A DNA stretch of 20,647 nt from assembly GCA_017632155.1 (NCBI GenBank), contig JAGBRZ010000102.1:1-20647 (forward strand). Reading direction: 5' to 3'. The DNA comes from Clostridia bacterium (lineage in GTDB: Bacteria; Bacillota_A; Clostridia; Oscillospirales; CAG-272). The notes beneath the pieces were generated by a model that had not been told where the DNA came from, did no database searches, and saw nothing but the letters and a program-made list of their open reading frames with translations. Shown one piece after another: positions 7,719 to 13,798 of the stretch (position 1 is the stretch's first letter; each line of letters starts with the position of its first letter). The position numbers and the translations under genes were made by a program.

Positions 7719-8327
7719 TCAGCTCCTACAAATTAGTTTGATATATTCGTATATCCAAGAGGTTGCGGCTTTGGCTTCTTCAATCATCGTCTTCTTTTCA
7801 TCAGCTGTCAAAAGCTTTGTCAGCCTATTTATAACTATATCGTCAATTTTCTCTTTGCCAAGAGCCTTCAATGCTTGGACTGTAAGTGCCGTTTTATATG
7901 AGAGTTTGGAAACCTCTTTATTTGTTGTTCTTTTAAATTCTATGGTGGTGTTATCGTATGTGTATTTTTTATACGTACCGTCACTAACGTAAACCCATTC
8001 GGCAGGAACTTGTGTAGACAAACCAAGAAGGTTAAGTGCGGTGTCTCCGCAAGGAACTATCGTCCAACCAAAGTTGCGTGCAAGAGCATTTGCAACCTTA
8101 TCGGGAGCGGGAGCAACGTATTCTCCAAGAAAGTCGTTGTATTCCGGTTTATCGTAAACTCCTCGTAGAACACGACGAATAAGCCCGTCTGCTTCAAGAC
8201 GGGCTAAATAAGCATTTACACTTGTCTTATCTGAGATGTCAACGAAATCAACGGCAACATAAACCGTACCAATGTCGGAGCGATTAATTCTATCTCGTAT
8301 TAATTTTAGGTTAGTTATTTTATCCAT
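7719..8327 (-). CDS. AbiEi-type antitoxin / DUF6088 family transcriptional regulator
   Basis: A 202-residue protein and the first gene of the operon. The N-terminus (about 1-62) reads as a winged-helix domain (SVNAYLARLEADGLIRRVLRGVYDKP), followed by the DUF6088/AbiEi region with VANALARNFGWTIVPCGDTALNLLGL. In AbiE systems this protein neutralises the AbiEii toxin and represses its own promoter by binding inverted repeats. The ATG at 8327 is supported by a GAGGTGAT ribosome site 3-4 bases upstream. A perfect inverted repeat overlaps the promoter (see regulatory entries), which fits autoregulation. It is followed after 4 bases by the toxin gene. Confidence 0.9.
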   Translation of the reverse strand: MDKITNLKLIRDRINRSDIGTVYVAVDFVDISDKTSVNAYLARLEADGLIRRVLRGVYDKPEYNDFLGEYVAPAPDKVANALARNFGWTIVPCGDTALNLLGLSTQVPAEWVYVSDGTYKKYTYDNTTIEFKRTTNKEVSKLSYKTALTVQALKALGKEKIDDIVINRLTKLLTADEKKTMIEEAKAATSWIYEYIKLICRS

Positions 8328-8337
8328 ACCATCACCT

Positions 8338-8376
8338 CGTTAGAAATATTATATACTTTTTCTAACGATTTGACAA
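8338..8376 (-). promoter_or_regulatory. Promoter and operator of the defence operon
   Basis: Reading leftward, TTGTCA (8371-8376), a 17-base spacer and a perfect TATAAT (8348-8353) form a strong sigma-A promoter. A perfect 9-bp inverted repeat, CGTTAGAAA (8338-8346) and TTTCTAACG (8359-8367) with 12 bases between, brackets the -10 box. A protein bound here would block RNA polymerase. The AbiEi antitoxin encoded by the first gene is the obvious candidate (inference). The 5' untranslated region would be only about 15 bases. Confidence 0.85.
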
Positions 8377-8610
8377 GTAGTTTTACAAAAAAACTTAAAA
8401 TAAATATCGAATATACCCTTTAGGGTATTGTTTCTTGCGGAAGAAATTATGACTTGTGCTTGCTATGCATAGCTTTCCAGTTTTATTTTTTCAGTTTCTC
8501 TTGACAACCTATTCTTTGTTTAAGGCAGTATAAATTTTTGCCATAGGGTGAGGTTATTCTTTGTTTTAGGCATGGTGATTTTTCATCGTAAAATAGAGTT
8601 GCGAAAGCTA

Positions 8611-8639
8611 TTGAAAATTTGGGTAAGGTATGCTACAAT
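8611..8639 (+). promoter_or_regulatory. Promoter of probable small RNA
   Basis: TTGAAA (8611-8616), a 17-base spacer, and TACAAT (8634-8639) preceded by TGC, an extended -10. No open reading frame with a ribosome site follows. A terminator lies about 200 bases downstream. Confidence 0.65.
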
Positions 8640-8645
8640 GAACAC

Positions 8646-8860
8646 CCGAGAGGGAGTAGTTGAAGCTGGTTTGTGATGCTCAAAATGGGCGGAATGTGGC
8701 TATCCAAAGTCGCAAGACGAGGCGAAAATCTTGTGCAATATCTAAAAATTTCGTTGGATATTGTGTTGGATGCGAAGAGCTTTGATGCGTCTGGGAAAAG
8801 TGATTTTTGAGGAAGAGAAAAGGCTGAAAACCCTTGAATTTACTGGGTTTTCAGCCTCTT
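8646..8860 (+). ncRNA. Candidate structured small RNA or orphan riboswitch leader
   Basis: Transcription from the promoter just upstream would begin near 8646 and end at the terminator at 8822-8860. The RNA begins CGAGAGGGAGTAG, contains a small hairpin GCTC-AAAAT-GGGC, a GNRA-capped hairpin GTC-GCAA-GAC (about 8718-8727), and a longer stem GCAATATC/GATATTGT around 8740-8764. No gene lies directly after it. The GGGAGTAG start recalls the 5' end of manganese (yybP-ykoY) riboswitches, but I cannot fold the rest to that model. It could be an independent sRNA or a leader whose gene was lost. Confidence 0.45.
8822..8860 (+). terminator. Rho-independent terminator
   Basis: A 12-bp perfect stem, GGCTGAAAACCC (8822-8833) and GGGTTTTCAGCC (8845-8856), with an 11-base loop, followed by TCTTTT. 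It ends the candidate small RNA and may act in both directions. Confidence 0.85.
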
Positions 8861-8995
8861 TTAACTTCCGTTAAAGTCTGTTATTTTCTTCTAAAATCCG
8901 TTATGTGCAAACGCCTTGAAAACCGTTTGCCCAAAAGGCACGGGGGTTCGCATTTGAGCCGTAGAGCGCGTAGCGAAGCGGCGCGAGAGTGTTAG

Positions 8996-9017
8996 AAAAC
9001 AACTAAGAGTTGTTTTT
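8996..9017. terminator. Hairpin with T run, possible terminator
   Basis: AAAACAACT (8996-9004), a 3-base loop, AGTTGTTTT (9008-9016) and one more T. The stem is AT-rich and short, so terminator activity is uncertain. Confidence 0.4.
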
Positions 9018-9118
9018 CCTCGAGCGTGACCGAACCACAGTGAGACCAAGCTCGCTTGTAAGCGTCAAGGCGAAAAATCTTCGTCGGAGGCGAATACCCC
9101 TCTTCCAAGCCTTTCGAC

Positions 9119-9135
9119 AAATTGGAATTTGTTTA
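9119..9135. repeat. 17-bp direct repeat, copy 1
   Basis: AAATTGGAATTTGTTTA, identical to 10181-10197. The core is itself a palindrome (AAATT-GG-AATTT). The two copies flank the GNAT and PH-like genes, about 1.06 kb apart. Confidence 0.8.
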
Positions 9136-9136
9136 T

Positions 9137-9166
9137 TGAATTGTTTGTAATTATATGATATAATAC
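9137..9166 (+). promoter_or_regulatory. Promoter of the GNAT gene
   Basis: TTGAAT, a 17-base spacer, and TATAAT with an upstream TGA (extended -10) around 9137-9165. Transcription would start near 9172, giving a leader of about 125 bases before the GNAT start codon. Confidence 0.7.
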
Positions 9167-9180
9167 TCACAGAATATTTG

Positions 9181-9281
9181 TCACCGGAGGCAGAACACCG
9201 TAGTGTTCAATTGCCGGATTAGGTGTCGGGGTGAGCCTCGGGTTATTGCATTTGCGAAACCCGAGCTCTATTTTTTCTTTT
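9181..9281 (+). promoter_or_regulatory. Structured leader with intrinsic terminator (attenuator) of the GNAT gene
   Basis: The leader holds a perfect hairpin GAACAC-CGTA-GTGTTC (9193-9208) nested within GGCA/TGCC (9189-9192, 9212-9215) and possibly CACC/GGTG. A terminator follows: GAG.CTCGGGTT (9233-9244) pairs with AACCCGAGCTC (9258-9268) before TATTTTTTC. GAGGC near 9187-9191 can pair with GCCTC at 9235-9239, which would break the terminator stem. This is the layout of a riboswitch or attenuator. I do not recognise it as a known class. Confidence 0.6.
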
Positions 9282-9295
9282 TGGGAGGTATTTTT

Positions 9296-9847
9296 ATGAA
9301 AAACACAAAGGTTGCTCTCGTTCCCTTGACCGAGGACGACCGCGAACAATTTATCCTTGATAATCAATGGGCGTTCAAATACGGAGCAATAGAGGAATTT
9401 GGTAAACGTGACGACCACACTGATTTTGACGGAGAGATTATCTCACGTAAAACCATTGAGCGTTGCATTGACTCGCCTGATAGCGAGACATACCGCATCG
9501 TTGTGGACGGAAGAAAAGTTGGCGGTGTAATTTTGAAAATCAACAAGGAAACACATCACAATGAACTTGAGATTCTATTCGTTTCTCCGGAGGAACACAC
9601 CAAGGGCATCGGTTACGGTGCTTGGCAAGCGATTGAAGCTCTTCACCCCGAAACTGAGGTTTGGGAAACTTGCACTCCTTATTTTGAAAAGCGCAATATT
9701 CATTTTTACGTTAACAAATGCGGTTTTCATATTGACGAGTTTTGGTGCGAGTATTTCCAGCCTGAGCACGAGGTGCCGGGTGATGAGGAGCACAGCTCGG
9801 ACGAAGGACCTGACGAAATGTTTAGGTTTATAAAGGTTATGAAATAA
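9296..9847 (+). CDS. GNAT family N-acetyltransferase
   Basis: A 183-residue protein. The start at 9296 is set by GGGAGG (9283-9288); an upstream in-frame GTG at 9203 lies inside the leader hairpin and is not credible. The acetyl-CoA-binding motif A appears as EILFVSPEEHTKGIGYGAW (about 92-110), with a further strand, FYVNKCGFHIDEF, near the end, both typical of GNAT enzymes. It transfers an acetyl group to an amine; the substrate is unknown. The C-terminus has an acidic tail (PGDEEHSSDEGPDE). Expression is probably controlled by the attenuator upstream, which suggests a response to a small molecule or drug. It is followed by a terminator and converges on a minus-strand gene. Confidence 0.88.
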   Translation: MKNTKVALVPLTEDDREQFILDNQWAFKYGAIEEFGKRDDHTDFDGEIISRKTIERCIDSPDSETYRIVVDGRKVGGVILKINKETHHNELEILFVSPEEHTKGIGYGAWQAIEALHPETEVWETCTPYFEKRNIHFYVNKCGFHIDEFWCEYFQPEHEVPGDEEHSSDEGPDEMFRFIKVMK

Positions 9848-9852
9848 AACTT

Positions 9853-9880
9853 AGGGCTGCCTTAAAGGGCAGCCCTATTG
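9853..9880. terminator. Terminator shared by convergent genes
   Basis: AGGGCTGCC (9853-9861) and GGCAGCCCT (9868-9876) form a 9-bp stem with a 6-base loop, followed by ATTGTT. It lies between the GNAT gene and the convergent PH-like gene. Confidence 0.8.
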
Positions 9881-9892
9881 TTATAGCTTGAT

Positions 9893-10165
9893 CTATTTAG
9901 AATACTCACAAAACCACTTTTTAAAGCGCCTTTCGTTGAAAATAATGAATTTGTACGTTTCTCCGTTTTTCATAAAGACCGTTGCCACAGGGAAGATTAT
10001 CCACTGCCAATCAATTTCCTTTATTTCGCTCATTGGCAAAACTAAATTTTTATATTTCTTATCAACTGTAAGCTTGTTTGTCTTATAGGTGAGCGAAGTG
10101 TTATCGAGGTATAAACCTCCACCGAGTATGCCGTTATGACACAAGCTGCAAATAAAAGACTTCAT
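9893..10165 (-). CDS. Small PH/GRAM-like domain protein, unknown function
   Basis: A 90-residue protein with a GAGAGGT ribosome site just before its ATG. The pattern GGGLYLDNTSLTYKT, then LVLPMSEIKEI, then TVFMKNGETYKFII and ERRFKKWF is that of a bacterial PH or GRAM-like beta-barrel with a final helix. Two cysteines, ICSLC, lie near the N-terminus. Such proteins often bind membranes or other proteins; no specific role can be given. It starts 29 bases after the nucleotidyltransferase stop on the same strand, so the two may form an operon, although the second 17-bp repeat lies between them. Confidence 0.6.
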   Translation of the reverse strand: MKSFICSLCHNGILGGGLYLDNTSLTYKTNKLTVDKKYKNLVLPMSEIKEIDWQWIIFPVATVFMKNGETYKFIIFNERRFKKWFCEYSK

Positions 10166-10180
10166 AAGTACCTCTCATAT

Positions 10181-10197
10181 AAATTGGAATTTGTTTA
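10181..10197. repeat. 17-bp direct repeat, copy 2
   Basis: Same 17 bases as 9119-9135. This copy contains the stop codon of the nucleotidyltransferase gene (10195-10197). Confidence 0.8.
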
Positions 10198-10854
10198 ATT
10201 GCTTTCGGAAATCCATTTCTTTGACCAATCAAACAATGCCTCGGACATCGAATTGAAATCTACCGCTCCACCATTTTTCAAACTCAGGAATGTATCAACG
10301 ATATCCCTTTCATCAATTGAAACAACATCCCGCAATCCACTTTGATGTTTTATGTATTTTCCTGTCTGCTGAAAGACGATAGCCTGTACAACGAAAGAGG
10401 CGGATTTATACAGTCCGCGCAAAATATCCTCGCTTTTTTCATGCAGCATATTATGAACACAGCCGTGATAGATGTTGCAAGCACCGATTTTAATTGCTCT
10501 CTTAACAGCAGATTCATCAATCACCGCAAGCAATTCATCAAGACTACCTTGTATAGGGATTGTGTCATAATAAAACTGAAAAAGGTCGGAAGGCTCCCAA
10601 TTAAGAAGCTCGTCCTTGCCCGAAACAAAGCCGCAAATCAGCTCTCTGTGTGGCAAGGTGTCTAATGCTGCATTGTATTTTTGAATATCCGAAGCGGATA
10701 ACTCATCAAGTATCACAACAATATCAATATCGCTTGTTTCGGTTGCCTCGCCTCGACCGTAGCTTCCTTGCAATCCAACAAACCACACATGGTTTTCAAA
10801 TTTATGATTTAACTTTTGCAAAAAATCATTCACCCAAGCAGTAAGATCTATCAT
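10195..10854 (-). CDS. Nucleotidyltransferase domain protein (aminoglycoside-adenylyltransferase-like)
   Basis: A 219-residue protein with the DNA polymerase beta-type nucleotidyltransferase motif GSYGRGEATETSDIDIVV (30-47), Asp42 and Asp44 being the metal ligands. A helical C-terminal half follows (KRAIKIGACNIYHGCVHNML, LRGLYKSASFVVQAIVFQQ) that resembles the helical domain of kanamycin- or streptomycin-type adenylyltransferases and of HEPN/MNT partner proteins. It probably transfers a nucleotide to a small molecule or protein. The ATG at 10854 is preceded by GACGAGGAG. A TATAAC-like -10 lies about 45 bases upstream, with no clear -35. Confidence 0.8.
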   Translation of the reverse strand: MIDLTAWVNDFLQKLNHKFENHVWFVGLQGSYGRGEATETSDIDIVVILDELSASDIQKYNAALDTLPHRELICGFVSGKDELLNWEPSDLFQFYYDTIPIQGSLDELLAVIDESAVKRAIKIGACNIYHGCVHNMLHEKSEDILRGLYKSASFVVQAIVFQQTGKYIKHQSGLRDVVSIDERDIVDTFLSLKNGGAVDFNSMSEALFDWSKKWISESN

Positions 10855-10937
10855 TTAAATCTCCTCGTCCAATTCTTATTTATCAGTGAGTTTGTTATAT
10901 CACACCTCGCGCACTTTTTATGATCGTCGGCATTTTC

Positions 10938-11330
10938 TTATTTTTCAATATCGCCTTTATAGTCGAGGATGCCGCCGAACTCTGCGACGTTCGTGTAACC
11001 GAGCTTTGCGAGCTTTTTGGCTGCCTCTTTGCTTCGTTTGCCGCTTCGGCAATATACGAGTATCAGCTGCGACTTGTCGGGAAGTTCTGCAATTTCGGTT
11101 GTTCCTATTTCCTCGTTTGGAACGTTTATTGCTCCCGGGATATGACCTTCGGCATACTCGTCGGGTCTTCTCACGTCGAGAATTATATAATTTTTCTCAT
11201 CTTTCATCATCTTAACCGCTTCGTCCATGCTTATTTGACGGTAGGTGACTTTAGAAGTGCCGGGAGTACCGCAGGACGATAGAAGCATTATTGAAAGAAT
11301 AAACGGCAAAAGCCTTTTTATTTTTCTCAT
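10938..11330 (-). CDS. Rhodanese-like lipoprotein
   Basis: A 130-residue exported protein. The N-terminus MRKIKRLLPFILSIMLLSSC is a lipoprotein signal with the modified Cys at residue 20, so it is anchored to the outer face of the membrane. The rhodanese domain spans about 30-125, with ILDVRRPDEYAEGHIPGA and the active-site loop YCRSGKRS (Cys94). It can carry persulfide sulfur or act on thiol redox. It lies 28 bases downstream of the peroxiredoxin gene on the same strand with a CGGAGA ribosome site, so the two probably form a thiol/oxidative-stress operon. Confidence 0.92.
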   Translation of the reverse strand: MRKIKRLLPFILSIMLLSSCGTPGTSKVTYRQISMDEAVKMMKDEKNYIILDVRRPDEYAEGHIPGAINVPNEEIGTTEIAELPDKSQLILVYCRSGKRSKEAAKKLAKLGYTNVAEFGGILDYKGDIEK

Positions 11331-11358
11331 AATATATCTCCGTGATTTTGGGTGTTAT

Positions 11359-11811
11359 TCATAGAAACTCTAATATTTCCGCAGCGTTTGTATCCGGCTT
11401 AACCTTTGGCATTACCTTTTCTATAATTCCATTCTCATCAATGATGAATGTGGTACGAACGACACCGAAGCTAACCTTTCCGTACAGTTTCTTCTCTTGC
11501 CACACACCGTATGCCCCAATCGCCTCAAGATCCGGGTCGGAAAGCAGCACGAATGGGAGATTGTATTTTTCTGCAAATTTAACGTGAGATGCGATGCTGT
11601 CACGGCTGATTCCGATAACCTCTACTCCTCTTTTTTGGAACTGTTCGTATGCACCTGCGAAGGCACATGCCTGCCTTGTGCATCCGGGGGTATTGTCCTT
11701 GGGGTAAAAATATAAAACGATTCTTTTGCCGATAAAGTCCGATAGTCTTACGTCGTTTCCGTTTTTATCTTTAAGCGTAAAGTTGGGCGCGCGATCACCA
11801 ATATTTAACAT
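11359..11811 (-). CDS. bcp: Bcp-type thiol peroxidase (peroxiredoxin)
   Basis: A 150-residue peroxiredoxin of the Bcp/PrxQ group. APNFTLKDKNG (8-18) begins the thioredoxin fold. YFYPKDNTPGCTRQAC (34-49) holds the peroxidatic Cys44 and a second Cys49 five residues on, as in atypical 2-Cys Bcp enzymes. RTTFIIDENG is the usual later block. It reduces hydrogen peroxide and organic hydroperoxides, recycled by thioredoxin. Its length is normal for the family. Its promoter is clear, and AGAGGAGA precedes the ATG. It is followed by the rhodanese lipoprotein gene. Confidence 0.95.
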   Translation of the reverse strand: MLNIGDRAPNFTLKDKNGNDVRLSDFIGKRIVLYFYPKDNTPGCTRQACAFAGAYEQFQKRGVEVIGISRDSIASHVKFAEKYNLPFVLLSDPDLEAIGAYGVWQEKKLYGKVSFGVVRTTFIIDENGIIEKVMPKVKPDTNAAEILEFL

Positions 11812-11860
11812 TTTTTCTTTCTCCTCTTTTATGGTACTATAACGTTCTTCAACTAAAAAT

Positions 11861-11889
11861 ATTATACCACAAATTCGCTAGAAATTCAA
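11861..11889 (-). promoter_or_regulatory. Promoter of bcp-rhodanese operon
   Basis: Reading leftward: TTGAAT (11884-11889), a 17-base spacer, and TATAAT (11861-11866) with an upstream TGG (extended -10). The 5' leader is about 45 bases. Confidence 0.8.
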
Positions 11890-12100
11890 GGAGTTATTCT
11901 TTATCCGAGGCTGCGTGATTTTTCATTGAAAGAGAAGCGAGAACTGCTTGATAAAATCGGAACAGAAGAAAAAGTTCCCGGATTAAATAGCAAACTGCGG
12001 TTGGCAAACAATAAAGGTTTTCCTACATCATATACCGGTTTAACGGTAAATTCTTTGCGAAAAGCACCTGTAGGTTGCGAAAAAAGCAATGTTAAGTTGG
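11890..12100. other. Intergenic region with a repeat remnant, no supported gene
   Basis: Part of a 364-base gap between divergent genes. The stretch 11893-11926 matches 8553-8586 at both ends (GTTATTCTTT and GTGATTTTTCAT, 12 bases apart in both) and reads as VILxxRxxDFS in both places, as if it were a coding remnant. A 97-codon frame from 11926 runs into the glmM-like gene in another frame; it lacks a ribosome site and I do not accept it. Confidence 0.4.
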
Positions 12101-12129
12101 TTGTAAAAAAATGTTATTTTTGCTATAAT
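12101..12129 (+). promoter_or_regulatory. Promoter of the HTH-GlmM operon
   Basis: TTGTAA (12101-12106), a 17-base spacer, and TATAAT (12124-12129) with TGC (extended -10). The leader of about 40 bases contains an AAAGGAGAG ribosome site before the ATG at 12176. Confidence 0.82.
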
Positions 12130-12175
12130 GAAAATGAACAATTTTGCTTTCAAATTAAGGTAAAAGGAGAGTTTT

Positions 12176-13798
12176 ATGACAATAGGTCAGAAAATAGCAA
12201 GACTACGAACCGCTGCTGATGTTTCGCAGGAAGAGCTTGCTGAAAAGCTTGGTGTTTCAAGACAGTCTGTTTCCAAGTGGGAGCTGGACCAGGCAGTTCC
12301 TCAGATTGATAAAGTGCTGCAGCTTGCACAGATGTTTGACGTTACGTGTGACGAGCTTTTGCAGGAAAAAATCGATGTTGTGCGTAATTCTGACGTTAAA
12401 CCTTATAAAAACAAATATTTTGGTACGGACGGATTTCGCGGAGAGGCAAACATTAATCTGACGTCAATGCAAGCGTATCGCGTAGGGCGCTTTCTCGGAT
12501 GGTATTTTTCTTCTTCGATTTCGGGCTGTACTAAAAGCGGCTACCGTCCGCGTATCGTTATCGGTAAGGATACAAGACGTTCCAGCTATATGCTTGAATA
12601 CTCCATTGTAGCGGGTATAACTGCGAGTGGCGGTGATGCATATATGCTTCACGTAACAACAACTCCCAGTGTATCTTACGTTACAAGACAGGATAATTTT
12701 GATTGCGGAATTATGATTACCGCTTCTCATAATCCTTACTACGACAATGGCATCAAGCTGATTAACTCATACGGAGAAAAGGCGTCGGACGACGTGATAG
12801 CTCTTGTAGAAGCTTATATTGACGGAAATTTAGAGCCTCTTGGCGTAACGGGCGACGATTTGCCATTGGCACAAAAGGCGCGTATAGGATGCATTTATGA
12901 TTATGCTTCGGGAAGAAACCGCTATATCGGATATCTTATTTCGCTTGTGTCGAACTCGTTTAAGAAGCTGAGAATAGGTCTTGACTGTGCAAACGGCGCT
13001 TCTTGGAATATCGCAAGCTCTGTTTTCGGTGCTCTCGGTGCGCACACTTACGTCATTGGAAACGAGCCGGACGGCTTGAACGTCAACGAAGATTGCGGTT
13101 CGACTCATATTCAAAAACTGCAAAAAATGGTTGTAGAGAAGCATCTCGACCTTGGCTTTGCTTTTGACGGTGATGCTGACAGATGTATTGCTATAGATGA
13201 AAAGGGCGATATAGTGGACGGTGACGCTATCATATACATTCTTGCAAAGAGAATGAAAGCCCGCGGAACGCTAAATGATAATACTGTAGTAACCACCGTT
13301 ATGTCAAACAGCGGATTTGTCAACAGCTTGGACAAAATCGGGATTAAGTGCGTTCAGACTCAGGTTGGCGATAGGTACGTGTACGAGTGCATGCAGAACA
13401 ATGATTATGCAATCGGAGGAGAGCAATCGGGGCATATCATTATAAAAAAATATGCCACAACGGGCGACGGACTTCTGACGGCTCTTATGGTCACTGAGGA
13501 GGTTTGCGACTCTAAGGGTATGCTTTCTTCTCTTGCCGCTCCTATCAAGCTTTATCCACAGTATTTGGAGAACGTGCGTGTTAAAGATAAGTCGGCGGCT
13601 ATGACTGATAAAAACGTTGTTTCTGCCTTGAATGCGGTGAAAAAGCTCATAGGCAAAAACGGAAGAGCTCTTCTTCGAGAAAGCGGAACCGAGCCTGTTA
13701 TACGCGTTATGATTGAGCACGAAGAGAGAGAAAAGTGCGAGGAATATGCAAAAATTATAGTTAAAGCTATTCTGGACGGGGGACATGGGGTTGAATAA
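12176..13798 (+). CDS. XRE-type HTH domain fused to phosphoglucosamine/phosphomannomutase
   Basis: A 540-residue fusion. Residues 1-65 form an XRE-family DNA-binding domain (IARLRTAADVSQEELAEKLG, VSRQSVSKWE). From residue 78 a complete alpha-D-phosphohexomutase follows: KYFGTDGFRGE (80-90), catalytic serine loop ITASHNPYYDNG with Ser184, metal loop DGDADR (331-336), sugar loop GGEQSGH (414-420), and phosphate-binding RESGTEPVIRVM near the C-terminus. FGTDGFRG and GEQSGH fit GlmM, which interconverts glucosamine-6-P and glucosamine-1-P. Ordinary GlmM is about 450 residues and has no HTH domain. The next gene overlaps by 14 bases and looks like a sugar-phosphate acyltransferase. The fusion could let the enzyme or its substrate control transcription, perhaps of its own promoter (inference). 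Confidence 0.92.
   Translation: MTIGQKIARLRTAADVSQEELAEKLGVSRQSVSKWELDQAVPQIDKVLQLAQMFDVTCDELLQEKIDVVRNSDVKPYKNKYFGTDGFRGEANINLTSMQAYRVGRFLGWYFSSSISGCTKSGYRPRIVIGKDTRRSSYMLEYSIVAGITASGGDAYMLHVTTTPSVSYVTRQDNFDCGIMITASHNPYYDNGIKLINSYGEKASDDVIALVEAYIDGNLEPLGVTGDDLPLAQKARIGCIYDYASGRNRYIGYLISLVSNSFKKLRIGLDCANGASWNIASSVFGALGAHTYVIGNEPDGLNVNEDCGSTHIQKLQKMVVEKHLDLGFAFDGDADRCIAIDEKGDIVDGDAIIYILAKRMKARGTLNDNTVVTTVMSNSGFVNSLDKIGIKCVQTQVGDRYVYECMQNNDYAIGGEQSGHIIIKKYATTGDGLLTALMVTEEVCDSKGMLSSLAAPIKLYPQYLENVRVKDKSAAMTDKNVVSALNAVKKLIGKNGRALLRESGTEPVIRVMIEHEEREKCEEYAKIIVKAILDGGHGVE

Larger units (their letters stand above)
8377..9135. other. Gene-free stretch with promoter, terminator and hairpins
   Basis: No convincing protein-coding gene is seen in these roughly 750 bases. 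The left part (8505-8590) holds two copies of a short repeat. The middle (8611-8860) holds a probable small RNA. The right part has a 9-bp hairpin with a T tail (8996-9017) and short GC-rich purine/pyrimidine runs such as CGTAGCGAAGCGGCGC near 8970. The mix of repeats and orphan transcription signals suggests the scar of a former mobile element or a rearranged junction at the edge of the defence operon. Confidence 0.55.

Noticed and set aside
8646..8740. Manganese (yybP-ykoY) riboswitch
   Set aside because: Only the GGGAGTAG start and a GCAAGAC string resemble it; the paired elements do not line up and no metal exporter gene follows.
8377..9135. Retron, CRISPR array or phage attachment site in the gene-free stretch
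   Set aside because: No regularly spaced repeats, no reverse transcriptase and no integrase nearby; only unrelated hairpins and short repeats.
9203..9295. Extended GNAT N-terminus from GTG 9203
   Set aside because: It lies inside a leader hairpin and a terminator, and a strong ribosome site marks ATG 9296.
11926..12219. 97-codon plus-strand frame before the HTH-GlmM gene
   Set aside because: No ribosome site, it contains the -35/-10 of the next gene and overlaps its start in another frame.
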